A DNA stretch of 64,000 nucleotides from CBDBKE01 sp965218055 (GTDB lineage Bacteria; Acidobacteriota; Terriglobia; JAJPHL01; JAPKYU01), in the NCBI GenBank assembly GCA_965218055.1, contig CBDCKA010000002.1, positions 558,001 through 622,000 of the forward strand, written 5' to 3'. A program made the translations under genes and the position numbers. Below the pieces are notes generated by a model that saw nothing but the letters and a program-made list of their open reading frames with translations, made no database searches and was not told the DNA's origin. Shown here piece by piece: positions 1 through 9,196 of this stretch; positions within the stretch are counted from its first letter, which is position 1, and each line of letters opens with the position of its first letter.

Positions 1-2361
1 GCTGATCTGCCCGGAACGCTCGCCCGGGATGGCCTCTGGGCGCGTGTCCAGCACCGCGATGGCGATGACGTCGCCTACTATGGGGGGGGCGAACGGCCGG
101 AGGATGAAGCGGTAGATGTGCCCGGGCTCGATGAAGTCGGCTGTGTGCGTACCCTCGGCGCCGGAGACAATGATCTCTTCCGGGCCATCATCCGTTGTAG
201 ACTGCACGACGGCGTTGGTGCTGAAGGAAATGGACCAGGTTACCTCCCCTCCGGGGGTCACCTGGATCTCCCCTTGGTTGCGGGTATCCAGGACGGCAGT
301 GGACAACGGATCGCCCAGGACGGCCACCTGTTGCACCCCGGTCCCGTAGAAGATGATCGTCTCGCCGGGCGCAATCGGGTGCTCGTCGTCCACCGGGGTG
401 AAGTTCGGGTGGAAGGCCAACAGGTGGCCTACCCCGTTTCCGGAAGCGGTGAACACGCCGGGGGTCAGTCGGTTGATGACAACGGGCATGGCGTTCGAGA
501 GGATCACTTCGCCCGATTCAGACCGCTTGCGCACTACCACACTCACTCCATCGCCTTCGGTCTCCCAAGGGACCTGGAAGTTGATCTGGGTCGGGGAGAC
601 AAAAAACAGTGGGACAGGAATGCTATTGATTAGCACGCTGGTACCAGCCAGTTCGCGCGGCAGGGGAATCTCCTGGGCAACTGCCACCTCCGGAGCAAGG
701 TCTCGCCCGAACAGGACGGCAATGTTGCCGGGAGTGATTCGCAGGCGAGGCCCGCGGAAGTTGTTGCGTGAAATGTCCGGAACCAGGGCGGTGATTTCAA
801 TGCGAGGTTCGAGGGTCGGCGGCGTTTCGGTCTCTTCGGGATCGATCGTGACCGGATCGCCGCTATCGAAGAAGAGGATCTGTCCGCCGGGGGAGCCGCC
901 AATATAGGCGCGATACCTGGTCGCACCCGGCACTTCATCGAAGGTCACCACCAACGTGCTGCCCTCCGGAGCCGTCACCATCACCTCTTCCGAAGGTATA
1001 CTTTCGAAAAGGACTCCCTCCTGTTCGGCAACCACCTTGACGTAGTACTCGCCCGCGCCGAGGAACCCGTCGGGCTCGACCTGGACGGTGACTCCGGTGG
1101 GCCGAGGCAGGCCGTTGCCTCCAAAATTCGCAGCGTTCAATACTGCGCCCTGGTCGAACAGCGGCACGCCCGGCTCGAATTTCACCACGCGGCGGTGAAT
1201 GGTGTCGGCCACCAGCACGCTCGACTCGGTGACCGCCAGCGCGACGGGCAAAGCCAGCACGCCGGCGGTAATCTCCTGGGGGGTATCCTGCGGGTCCAAA
1301 ACACTGAAGAAATCCTTTTGTCCCAGCACCAAATCGGCCGGCGTGCCGTTGGCGGTGGGAATCTGGTTGAAGACCAGGACCCGGTTGTTGCCGGTGTCGG
1401 CAATGAACAGCCTGGTCCCATCGGTTGAGGCGTAGCGCGGGAAATTCAGCGCGGCCGGGCCAGTACCGGCTGTCCCGGTGGTGAAGTCGGGCTGGCCCAC
1501 CACCACGTCGGGCGGCGCGTTGTTGGTGGTGGGGATTTTGTTGTAGATCAGCACGCGGTTGTGTCCCAGGTCGGTGACGATCAGGCGTACCCCATCGGAG
1601 AATACGGCGGTGGGGTCGCGCAAACTGGTGCTGCTAGCCGGCTGATCCTCGGCGGAGTTGAAGTCGGCCTGCCCCAGCACCACGTCGGCACTGGCCCCGT
1701 TGGAGGTGGGGACGGAGTCATAAATCAGCACGCGATGGTTCAACGTGTCGGCCACGAACAGCTGCTGGCCATCCAGGAACACGCCGTTAGGCGCCCGCAT
1801 GCCGGCCGCGTCCGTACTGGCGGTCGCGCTCTGGAAATCGCTCTGGCCGAGGACCACATCGGCCGCGGCCCCGTTGGCCGTGGGGATTTGGTTGTAGATC
1901 AGCACACGGCTGTTGCCCCAGTCAGCCACGGCCAGGCGCTGCCCGTCGCTGCCGATGCCCACTGGCCGGTTGAGAGAAGTCTCGGAAAGCCCCGGGTCCG
2001 TCTGGCCGAAGTCCGGCTGCCCGATGACCACGCTGGCCGACGCGCCCATGGTCAGTTGGGAAAGGTTGCCGAAGATCAGGATGCGGTTGTTAGTGGGCGA
2101 GGTAAAGGGCAGGCCGCCATCGCACACAATCAGACGGTCACCGGCGACTGCCAGGCCCGTGACCGAGCCCACCCCATCGGCTGCAATGCCCGGAGTGCTC
2201 AAACTGAAAGTCTTTTGGCCGACGACGGCGACGGCAGCCTGGCCGGTAACGTAGCGGACGCTGTCAGGGGCCTCTTGCGCCAGCAGGGACGGCGCCGGAA
2301 GAGCTGACAAACCGACCATCACGCCAACCAGGGCGAGTACTCGGGACACTAGACTGACCAT
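1..2361 (-). CDS. Secreted NHL-type beta-propeller protein with TIGR03437 C-terminal domain (3' end outside window)
   Basis: The minus frame is open from ATG 2361 to the window edge, 787 codons without a stop, so the C-terminus is missing. Residues 1-30 form a signal peptide ending ALPAPSLLAQE. About five propeller-like repeats follow, each carrying a VVLGQxDF strand and an ADTxNxRVLIYNxIPT strand, the pattern of NHL/SMP-30-like repeats. A fibronectin-like stretch comes next, then a TIGR03437 region with LFGRDLA, PLFFVSPTQINFQVPWE and a later IIFYGTGVQ. TIGR03437 is an uncharacterised domain expanded in Solibacter-type acidobacteria, usually on exported proteins. It is divergent from the gene at 2497, with about 135 bp between them. 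The function is unknown; cell-surface or extracellular is inferred. Confidence 0.85.
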   Translation of the reverse strand, partial: MVSLVSRVLALVGVMVGLSALPAPSLLAQEAPDSVRYVTGQAAVAVVGQKTFSLSTPGIAADGVGSVTGLAVAGDRLIVCDGGLPFTSPTNNRILIFGNLSQLTMGASASVVIGQPDFGQTDPGLSETSLNRPVGIGSDGQRLAVADWGNSRVLIYNQIPTANGAAADVVLGQSDFQSATASTDAAGMRAPNGVFLDGQQLFVADTLNHRVLIYDSVPTSNGASADVVLGQADFNSAEDQPASSTSLRDPTAVFSDGVRLIVTDLGHNRVLIYNKIPTTNNAPPDVVVGQPDFTTGTAGTGPAALNFPRYASTDGTRLFIADTGNNRVLVFNQIPTANGTPADLVLGQKDFFSVLDPQDTPQEITAGVLALPVALAVTESSVLVADTIHRRVVKFEPGVPLFDQGAVLNAANFGGNGLPRPTGVTVQVEPDGFLGAGEYYVKVVAEQEGVLFESIPSEEVMVTAPEGSTLVVTFDEVPGATRYRAYIGGSPGGQILFFDSGDPVTIDPEETETPPTLEPRIEITALVPDISRNNFRGPRLRITPGNIAVLFGRDLAPEVAVAQEIPLPRELAGTSVLINSIPVPLFFVSPTQINFQVPWETEGDGVSVVVRKRSESGEVILSNAMPVVINRLTPGVFTASGNGVGHLLAFHPNFTPVDDEHPIAPGETIIFYGTGVQQVAVLGDPLSTAVLDTRNQGEIQVTPGGEVTWSISFSTNAVVQSTTDDGPEEIIVSGAEGTHTADFIEPGHIYRFILRPFAPPIVGDVIAIAVLDTRPEAIPGERSGQIS

Positions 2362-2496
2362 GCTCCTAGATTGAGTCGCCAAAACTACCAAGAATATTTT
2401 AATAGGAACCTCCACGATTGCGCAACGATGCAGTCAGAGATAGAGCAGGTGTTCCGGAGGCTTCCATTGCCACATGATAGGATTTCCCGTTTCCTT

Positions 2497-5400
2497 ATGA
2501 CGGCTGGCCTACAGTGGATCACGTGCTCTGTTCTGGTCCTGTTGCATCTGTTCGGCGCGGGGCCGCTGATCTTTGCCGCAGGCGGCAGCAGCGATGGCAT
2601 GGGGAGCGGGCACCGCTGCGGCACCGCCGACTGGGGTGTGCTGAACTCCCTTGGCCGAGAAGCGCTGCGGAAACTGCAGCTGCAGCGTGAGGGGTACCTC
2701 CAGGCCTTGGCTCGGCAGGAGAAGGTTTCCGCTGATGTGGATGACATTGCGGTCCTCGACGACGATGGCACACTGCTGGTGCAGGCCAATACGTTTGACG
2801 TGGCGAACCGTAGCGTGCGTTTCACCCCTGCCGGCGCGGGTTACCAGGTCGCCGCAGGAGGCGCAACGCTGGATACGGCGGCAGCTGCCGCCGGCACGGT
2901 ACTCGCGCTGGCCGACGACGACACTCGCGAGATTCCGCTGGGCTTTTCCTTCAACTTCTACGGGAACACGTATACATCGGTCTTCGTCAACTCGGACGGC
3001 AACCTGACCTTTAGCGCTGGCGACGTAGCAACCGCGCCGCGCGACCTGTCCCGTTTCCTGACTGGCGTCCCGCGCATCGCGCCGTTCTTTGACGACCTGA
3101 ACCCGGCCGATGGCGGTCAGGTAAGCTTTACCGCGGAAGCGGGCCGTTTCGTGGTGAGCTGGACCGAAGTCCCGGAGTGTTGCCTGCCGTCGGTTACGCC
3201 CAAGTCCACGTTCCAGGCGCTGCTATTCCCAGACGGGAGTGTGGAGTTTGCCTACGGGACTGTTGGCGCGAACGACGCGGTCGTGGGCATCTCACCGGGA
3301 GCCTTCACGGGCGCCGCCGAGATCGTGGACCTTTCCGCCACCGACGGCAGCGAGACGATCGAGCTGCCAATTGCTGAAGTGTTTGCGACCCAGACCCTGC
3401 TCAGTGAGGTGGCGGTGGCCAGCCGGTTCTATGCCACCCACGAAGATGCCTACGACTTCCTGGTGGTGTGGACCAATTTCCCCGCGGACCTGGGCCAGAA
3501 TGTGTTTGCTTTTGCATTGGGCATCGTCAACAGCACGTCCGGCATTGGCCTGCCCAACTTTGACTTCGCCAGCGCTCTGGGCAGCGAGGGGCGACTCTCC
3601 ACGCTGGTCATGATGGGCGATCTGGACAAGTATCCGGCCGATGCAACGCAGGTGATTCCGAGTGTGCCGCCGAGCAACACAATGAGCGTACTGGGACAGG
3701 AGGTGGGGCATCGTTGGCTGGTCCACTTCCGCTACCCTTTCCTCACCGACCCAGGCAGCACCATCCTGTTGGGTCGCGACCTGGCCCACTGGAGCTTCTT
3801 CTTTGATTCAGAAGCGTCGGTAGTGGAGGGCAACGAAATCCGTGACAATGGTGACGGGACCTTCACGACCACCGATGTCGTCCGCCGCTACGGCTCCTTT
3901 GACCAGTATGCAATGGGACTGCTCGCTGCGGACGAAGTCCCGCCCAGCTTCGTAGTGCCCGATCCGGACCGCCCTGCATTTAACCATCGGCCTGAGGCCG
4001 GGGTCACCTTCAGTGGCACGCGGCTGGATGTGACCATAGATGAGCTGATCGAGGCCAACGGCCCTCGCCTGCCGACCGCTGCTGTGGGGCAGAGAGATTT
4101 CAACGTCGCTTTCGTCCTGGTCAACGCCCGAGGCAGCACGGCAACAGCAGAGCAGATCGCCAAGCTGGAGGCTATTCGGCAGCAGTGGGACGAGTTTTGG
4201 ACCGAGGCCACCGGCGGGCGGTCCCAGCTCAGCACGCGTCTGGTGCGGGCAATTTCCTTCAGCGGGCTTCCGGCCGCTGTCGCACCCGGAGAGCAGGCCC
4301 TCATTCGCCTGCGGGCTGGCAGTCCGGCCGAGGAGTCGCAGACCTTCACCCTTGCCAGCTCGGCGCCCAGCGTGGCCTCGGTGCCTTCCTTGGTCACCAT
4401 TCCCGCGGGCATGCTCGAGGTCGAGTTTCAGGCGACCGCGGGCGCTCCCGGGGTGGCGCGCATCACTGCCACCGCGCCGGGCTTCGCAACGGCTGACGGC
4501 GCCCTCTCGGTGGCCCAGCTAGCCAGTCTGGAGCTGAGAGCCCTTTCCGGTAGCGGCCAGGTGGCTCCCCCCGGATCAACCCTGGCACAACCCATGGTTG
4601 TGGAGGCACGAGAGGCCAACACTCTACCGGTGGCCGGGGCCCAGCTGAGCTTCACGGCCACCGGTGGCGCCATCGTGACACCCGCGGCGTCCACCACCGA
4701 TGCCAACGGGCAGGCCCAGACGAGCGTGACATTGGGGCCCACAGTGGGAACCGTCACGATCACCGCAGCAGTAGTTGGGTTCGAACAAGTACAGGTTGGC
4801 TTTACTGTGGCCGCTCTGGCACCGGCGCAGGTGCCGGAAGGCTCGGTGGTGAACGGCGCCAGCTTCGCGCTCGCACCCGCTCCGGTTAGCCCAGGCTCCA
4901 TCATCTCGATCTTTGGCACCGGCCTTGCGGTGGAAGCGCAGCAAGCCGCCTCGCTGCCGCTGCCCACCACGCTGGGAAACGTCACCGTGCGGATCAACGA
5001 CATTCCGGCGCCCCTGTTCTTTGTCTCGCCAGAGCAGGTGAACGCGCAGGTGCCCTTTGAAATTTCCGGCCCCACCGCCACCGTTACGGTGGACAATGGC
5101 ACTTCGCCCAGCGCGCCGATTACGTTTGACCTTGCTCTCTCTGCAGCGGGCATTTTTACCGTGTCGCAAGGCGGCACCGGGCAGGGCGCTGTGCTGCATC
5201 CGGACGGCTCGCTGGTCAGCGCAACTTCACCTGCGATGGCGGAGGAAGTGGTGGCAATCTTTTGTACAGGCCTTGGAAGCGTGACGCCAGCAGTGGCGAG
5301 CGGGCAGCCTGCCCCATTCTTCCCATTAGCCACTACCTTGGCCACGCCGCAAGTCACCATTGGGGGCGAGCCGGCCGAAGTGCAATTTTCTGGTCTGGCG

Positions 5401-5523
5401 CCGGGCTTCACCGGACTCTACCAGGTGAATGCCCGCGTTCCTGCCGGCCTGGCGGCCGGCCCGCAGCCGCTGGTCATTAGCAGCGGCCTCAGCAGCAACT
5501 CCGTAACCCTGGCGGTGGAATGA
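2497..5523 (+). CDS. Large secreted protein with TIGR03437 C-terminal domain
   Basis: The frame opens at 2371, but ATG 2497 gives a clean signal peptide (MTAGLQWITCSVLVLLHLFG...), so I prefer it; no convincing ribosome site is visible. The product is about 1008 residues. An early beta-rich segment (GFSFNFYGNTY, VNSDGNLTFSAGD, RIAPFFDDLNP) resembles NIDO-like modules. A middle segment contains VLGQEVGHRWLVHF, which looks like a zincin helix but lacks a full HExxH. Ig-like repeats follow, and the last ~220 residues are TIGR03437 (SPGSIISIFGTGLA, PLFFVSPEQVNAQVPFE, IFCTGLGSV, PGFTGLYQVNARVP). Its stop overlaps the start of the PIG-L gene (ATGA at 5520). Extracellular and of unknown function; a degenerate peptidase is possible. 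Confidence 0.85.
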   Translation: MTAGLQWITCSVLVLLHLFGAGPLIFAAGGSSDGMGSGHRCGTADWGVLNSLGREALRKLQLQREGYLQALARQEKVSADVDDIAVLDDDGTLLVQANTFDVANRSVRFTPAGAGYQVAAGGATLDTAAAAAGTVLALADDDTREIPLGFSFNFYGNTYTSVFVNSDGNLTFSAGDVATAPRDLSRFLTGVPRIAPFFDDLNPADGGQVSFTAEAGRFVVSWTEVPECCLPSVTPKSTFQALLFPDGSVEFAYGTVGANDAVVGISPGAFTGAAEIVDLSATDGSETIELPIAEVFATQTLLSEVAVASRFYATHEDAYDFLVVWTNFPADLGQNVFAFALGIVNSTSGIGLPNFDFASALGSEGRLSTLVMMGDLDKYPADATQVIPSVPPSNTMSVLGQEVGHRWLVHFRYPFLTDPGSTILLGRDLAHWSFFFDSEASVVEGNEIRDNGDGTFTTTDVVRRYGSFDQYAMGLLAADEVPPSFVVPDPDRPAFNHRPEAGVTFSGTRLDVTIDELIEANGPRLPTAAVGQRDFNVAFVLVNARGSTATAEQIAKLEAIRQQWDEFWTEATGGRSQLSTRLVRAISFSGLPAAVAPGEQALIRLRAGSPAEESQTFTLASSAPSVASVPSLVTIPAGMLEVEFQATAGAPGVARITATAPGFATADGALSVAQLASLELRALSGSGQVAPPGSTLAQPMVVEAREANTLPVAGAQLSFTATGGAIVTPAASTTDANGQAQTSVTLGPTVGTVTITAAVVGFEQVQVGFTVAALAPAQVPEGSVVNGASFALAPAPVSPGSIISIFGTGLAVEAQQAASLPLPTTLGNVTVRINDIPAPLFFVSPEQVNAQVPFEISGPTATVTVDNGTSPSAPITFDLALSAAGIFTVSQGGTGQGAVLHPDGSLVSATSPAMAEEVVAIFCTGLGSVTPAVASGQPAPFFPLATTLATPQVTIGGEPAEVQFSGLAPGFTGLYQVNARVPAGLAAGPQPLVISSGLSSNSVTLAVE

Positions 5524-6254
5524 ATCGGCCAAGACTCAGCTTGCTGGCCATGACTGCGCATCCCGACGATGAAACTGGCTCGTTCGGCGGCACTCTAACC
5601 CTCTGTGCTGCTGGTCAGGTTACGACAGAAGTGGTGTGTGCCACGCGCGGCGAAGCTGCGCGCAACCGCGGCTCAGCCCGCACGGGCGAAGAGCTGGCCG
5701 AGATGCGCAGCCGGGAGCTCGATCAGGCATGCGAACTGCTGGGTGTTTCCTGGCACGAAATCTGGGATTACCCCGATGGAGGGCTGAACCGCGTCGGCTT
5801 GCTCGATCTGGGTCGGCGGCTGTGCGGAGTGATCCGCCAACGGCGGCCGACTGTTGTGCTGACCCTGGGACCGGAAGGCGGGTTCACCGGCCATCTCGAT
5901 CATGTGGCAATTTCGCACTTTGCCACCTTCGCCTTCCATGCAGCCGGGCGCCAGGACTTTTTCCCGGAAATGGGCCAGCCGTATCAGGCCCAGCGTCTTT
6001 ACTACGCCACTGGGCTCAGCCCCCTGGCCGGCTATCCCCAAGTCTGTTTTTCTCCGGTGACCGTCGAGGTCGATATTTCGGAAACGTTCCAGCGCAAGCT
6101 TGAAGCCTTCCAGTGCCACCACACCCAGGCGCCGTTGTTCCCTCGGTTTCGCGCAGCTCTCGAGCGGGTTGGTCCTACTGAGTGGTTCCACTTGGCGGCC
6201 GCCAGTGCCGCGCTTCCGCCGGGGATGAACCACGACTTGTTCGCCGGTCTCTAG
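5520..6254 (+). CDS. PIG-L/LmbE family deacetylase
   Basis: This 244-residue protein has the family's zinc site near the N-terminus (MTAHPDDETGSFGG, residues 11-24) and a later TGHLDHVAIS motif carrying the third ligand. PIG-L enzymes remove N-acetyl groups from GlcNAc-containing substrates, as in bacillithiol, mycothiol, GPI or antibiotic intermediates. The length matches the family. The start codon overlaps the previous stop as ATGA, which suggests translational coupling with the TIGR03437 gene. No signal peptide is visible, so it is probably cytoplasmic. The exact substrate cannot be told from sequence; BshB-like activity in bacillithiol synthesis is one option but no other bsh gene is in the window. 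Confidence 0.85.
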   Translation: MNRPRLSLLAMTAHPDDETGSFGGTLTLCAAGQVTTEVVCATRGEAARNRGSARTGEELAEMRSRELDQACELLGVSWHEIWDYPDGGLNRVGLLDLGRRLCGVIRQRRPTVVLTLGPEGGFTGHLDHVAISHFATFAFHAAGRQDFFPEMGQPYQAQRLYYATGLSPLAGYPQVCFSPVTVEVDISETFQRKLEAFQCHHTQAPLFPRFRAALERVGPTEWFHLAAASAALPPGMNHDLFAGL

Positions 6255-6358
6255 CAAGCTGCTCGAATTTCCGAAGTCTCATCAAGACCAGACCGAGGAA
6301 GACCCCGGGCAGTTCAGCCCGGACGCTCTAAACGGAGGGTGTGACCCACTGGCGGTTC

Positions 6359-6367
6359 TGCTATCCT
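6359..6367 (+). promoter_or_regulatory. Possible extended -10 (TGCTATCCT)
   Basis: TGC followed by TATCCT lies 13 bases before ATG 6381. It fits the TGnTAnnnT pattern that recurs upstream of other genes here. No clear -35 is seen. A promoter this close would give a very short leader. Confidence 0.3.
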
Positions 6368-6380
6368 GCTGGTTCCTCTG

Positions 6381-7538
6381 ATGGCCTTCGTCGCACTTTG
6401 GCTTAACGGATCGGGAAGGGCAGGCGGCCTGCCTGGATTGCTTCTGTTGTTCTTGCTGCTCTGGCCTGTGCAGTGGGCGGCAGCTGCCCCGGCCGCGCGA
6501 GCTCAGGACGAGGTGTATGTCTACGATGTGTTCCACAAGGAAGCCGATTGTGGAACCGCGCTAGCCCGCTTGAAGCAGCTTCCCCTGCGGTCCACGCTCA
6601 TCCTGAGCGTCGAGCAAGGAAAGCGATTCGTGCTGGATGATCCCGGAGGCGAACGGCTGCTGGCCTGCGTCCTGGAGCATCTGCGCACCTCCTCTCGCAC
6701 GGTGAAGGCCATGCTGCTGCAAGACCCCTCGTTTACCGGGCGCACTGAGGAGGCGGTGCGTCGTGCCGCGCGGCTGGGGCGGTTCGTGGCGCGGTATCCC
6801 GGCCGGCTGGCCGGCGCGCACATAGACGTGGAACCCTACACCACCGAAGACTGGAAATGCGGCAACACGGAGGAGCGCCGGCGCCTGCTGCAAGAGCTGC
6901 ATCAGCTGTTGAACCTGGTTCGCCAGCAACTGGGCGGGCTGCCGCTGGGCGCGGCTGTCCCCTGGTGGTTCCCGAGGATCAGTGACGAAATTCCCGAAGC
7001 TGCCCCCGAAGCCCTATTCGATGTAGCCGACGAGATTTATCTGATGACCTACGGCGACAAAGGCGGTCCGGTGGTGGGTGGCGCGGCTGGGCGCGTGCTG
7101 AGGCGGGTGGACGCTCCCGAATTCTTTTCAGGCAGTGGGCGCATGTACATCGCCCTAGCCAGCTACGAGTTTCCCTCTCCGGCTGACCTTGAGACGGCGG
7201 TGGGAACCGTGCACCAGCGCCTGGATAGGCACCCGAATTTCGCTGGCACGGCTGTCTTCCACGCCGCTTCCGTCTACAACGCCCCTTTGTTGCGGTTGGT
7301 CTCTGGCAGGGTGGTGGACGAAGCCGGAAAGGATCTGCCCGGCGTCGAGATCCGAGCTGGCAGCGTCGAAAAACGCTCCAACAAATGCGGGAAGTTCTCG
7401 CTGCGCGGCGTGCCGGAGGGGCAGGCGGAGCTGGTCCTGGAAAAGGAGGGCTTCCGCACGCGGAAGCTTCCCATTCGCCTGGCCGCACCCGGCCGGACCC
7501 GGGACCTGGGAAACATCATCCTGGAAAAGAGCGAGTGA
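6381..7538 (+). CDS. Secreted TIM-barrel-like protein with C-terminal carboxypeptidase-regulatory-like domain
   Basis: The 385-residue protein begins with a long hydrophobic signal (GLLLLFLLLWPVQWAAAAPAARAQ). The middle region has features of a glycosidase-like alpha/beta barrel: strand ends HIDVEPYTTEDW, AAVPWWFPR and DEIYLMTYGDKGG, recalling GH18-like or putative glycosidase folds, although no DxxDxDxE motif is present. The last ~75 residues (SGRVVDEAGKDLPGVEIRAG, GKFSLRGVPEGQAELVLEKEGF) match a carboxypeptidase regulatory-like beta sandwich (CarboxypepD_reg/PF13620 type). It stands alone between the PIG-L gene and the DUF1501 operon. Export is well supported; enzymatic activity is not. Confidence 0.7.
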   Translation: MAFVALWLNGSGRAGGLPGLLLLFLLLWPVQWAAAAPAARAQDEVYVYDVFHKEADCGTALARLKQLPLRSTLILSVEQGKRFVLDDPGGERLLACVLEHLRTSSRTVKAMLLQDPSFTGRTEEAVRRAARLGRFVARYPGRLAGAHIDVEPYTTEDWKCGNTEERRRLLQELHQLLNLVRQQLGGLPLGAAVPWWFPRISDEIPEAAPEALFDVADEIYLMTYGDKGGPVVGGAAGRVLRRVDAPEFFSGSGRMYIALASYEFPSPADLETAVGTVHQRLDRHPNFAGTAVFHAASVYNAPLLRLVSGRVVDEAGKDLPGVEIRAGSVEKRSNKCGKFSLRGVPEGQAELVLEKEGFRTRKLPIRLAAPGRTRDLGNIILEKSE

Positions 7539-7585
7539 AGAACGCTTCCATCAGGCCTTTACAAGGCGTTAGGGATCGATCGAAA

Positions 7586-7645
7586 CGGAAGCATGCTAAA
7601 ATCAGAAGGCGTGTGTGCTAAATCGTAGCGGAAGCATGCTAGGAT
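7586..7645 (+). promoter_or_regulatory. Tandem repeat with extended -10-like boxes upstream of the DUF1501 operon
   Basis: CGGAAGCATGCTA occurs at 7586-7598 and again at 7629-7641. Each copy runs into an extended -10-like sequence: TGCTAAAAT at 7594-7602 and TGCTAGGAT at 7637-7645. A third, TGCTAAATC, is at 7616-7624. They lie 100-150 bp before the DUF1501 start. Reading them as tandem promoters, or as a duplicated operator overlapping the -10 region, is inference. Confidence 0.4.
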
Positions 7646-7747
7646 CGAGGTGCTTCCCCTGCCGGACGGTTAGGGAACGGAGGCGACGGCGCGTACCAAG
7701 TACGTATCGGAGACCGTTTCCCGGCGATGTATGTAAGGAGTGATCCC

Positions 7748-9184
7748 ATGAACTTCGAGGAATTCCAGCGAATTCAAACGCGGCGCAGTTTTTTCCGGGA
7801 CTGCGTGGGTGGCTTAGGCCCGATCGCTCTATGGCACTTGCTGGCCCGCGAAGGGTGGGCGGGAAGCGCTGAGAAAGCGGCACCGAACGCCAATCCTCTG
7901 GCGCTCAAGCCGCCCCATTTTCCGGCCAAGGCCAAGAACGTCATACTTCTGTACATGGACGGCGGTCCCAGTCAGATCGATCTGTTCGATCCCAAGCCGG
8001 AGATGAAGAAATGGGAGGGCCAAGCTCTGCCGCCTTCCATGACTAAGGATTTGAAGTTGGCCTTCATCAAGCCGACGGCCAAGGTTTGGGCGAGCCCGCG
8101 CACGTTCCGGCGCTGCGGGCAAAGCGGCATTGAGTTTTCGGATTGGATGCCTCACCTTGCGAACCATGCCGACGACATGTGCATGATCCGCTCGATGTAC
8201 ACGGAGCAGTTCAACCACCACCCGGCCCAGTTAATGCTCCAGTGCGGGACGGCATTCGTGGGGCGCCCCACGATGGGCGCCTGGGCCTTGTACGGGTTGG
8301 GAAGCGAGTCCGACAGCCTGCCGGGTTTCGTTGTGCTGCGGACGGGAGGGGTTGCCCCCGGCGCGGGCAGCGGGAATTGGGCGAGCGGGTTTCTGCCGTC
8401 CACCTACGCGGGCGTTCCCTTCCGGACCGGTGGTGACCCAGTCCTCTACCTGTCCAACCCAGGAGGCGTTACTCGGGAGCTGCAACGATCCACCCTCGAC
8501 GGGCTCCGCGATCTAAACGAGATGCGCCGCCTGGAAACCGGGAATATGGAGGTCGCCTCGCGCATCGCTTCCTACGAGCTGGCCTTCCGAATGCAGATGG
8601 CGGCTCCGGAGCTGGCGGACTTCTCCAAGGAGTCGCCCCAGACGCTGGAGATGTACGGCGTGAACAAGAAACCGACCGATGACTTTGGCACCAACTGTCT
8701 GCTGGCCAGGCGGTTGGTCGAGCGCGGGGTTCGGTATGTGCAGTTGATGCACGGGAGTTGGGACGACCATGCCAGCCTTCTTAAGGGTCTCAAGAAGAAC
8801 TGCGACATCGTTGACCAGCCGATCGCCGCATTGCTGACCGACCTGAAGCAGCGCGGTCTGCTGGACTCCACACTGGTCATCTGGGGAGGGGAGTTCGGGC
8901 GTACTCCTCTGGTGCAGGCCACCAACCCGGAGGAGGGCGGAGAGGGACGCGACCACCACCCGTTTGCGTTCACCATGTGGATGGCCGGAGCGGGCGTGAA
9001 GAGCGGGCAGATCGTCGGGCGAACCGACGACCTGGGCCTGCAGGTCGTCGAGGACAAGATCCATATCCACGACCTGCATGCCACCATCCTGCACTGCCTC
9101 GGTCTGGATCACAAGCGATTGGTTTTCGATGATTTGCGGCTCACCACGCTTGGCGGCGAAGTGGTGCATAAGTTGTTGGCATAG
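7748..9184 (+). CDS. DUF1501 domain-containing protein (Tat-exported sulfatase-like)
   Basis: The frame opens at 7727, but ATG 7748 follows an AAGGAG ribosome site and starts the Tat signal (QTRRSFFRDCVGGLG, twin Arg at residues 12-13). The 478-residue protein matches DUF1501: NVILLYMDGGPSQIDLFDPKP near residue 70, MIRSMYTEQFNHHPAQLM, and the late block LVIWGGEFGRTPLVQ plus GRDHHPFAFTMWMAGAGVKSG. DUF1501 proteins belong to the alkaline phosphatase/sulfatase superfamily and sit beside cytochrome/DUF1549 proteins in Planctomycetes, Verrucomicrobia and Acidobacteria. The partner gene starts 12 bp downstream, so the two form an operon. The substrate is unknown, although the pair is often suggested to act on polysaccharides. 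Confidence 0.9.
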   Translation: MNFEEFQRIQTRRSFFRDCVGGLGPIALWHLLAREGWAGSAEKAAPNANPLALKPPHFPAKAKNVILLYMDGGPSQIDLFDPKPEMKKWEGQALPPSMTKDLKLAFIKPTAKVWASPRTFRRCGQSGIEFSDWMPHLANHADDMCMIRSMYTEQFNHHPAQLMLQCGTAFVGRPTMGAWALYGLGSESDSLPGFVVLRTGGVAPGAGSGNWASGFLPSTYAGVPFRTGGDPVLYLSNPGGVTRELQRSTLDGLRDLNEMRRLETGNMEVASRIASYELAFRMQMAAPELADFSKESPQTLEMYGVNKKPTDDFGTNCLLARRLVERGVRYVQLMHGSWDDHASLLKGLKKNCDIVDQPIAALLTDLKQRGLLDSTLVIWGGEFGRTPLVQATNPEEGGEGRDHHPFAFTMWMAGAGVKSGQIVGRTDDLGLQVVEDKIHIHDLHATILHCLGLDHKRLVFDDLRLTTLGGEVVHKLLA

Positions 9185-9196
9185 GAGTTCATTCTC

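Noticed and set aside
4428..5411. 327-codon minus-strand frame inside the TIGR03437 gene
   Set aside because: Low-complexity shadow; the plus strand encodes a complete TIGR03437 domain.
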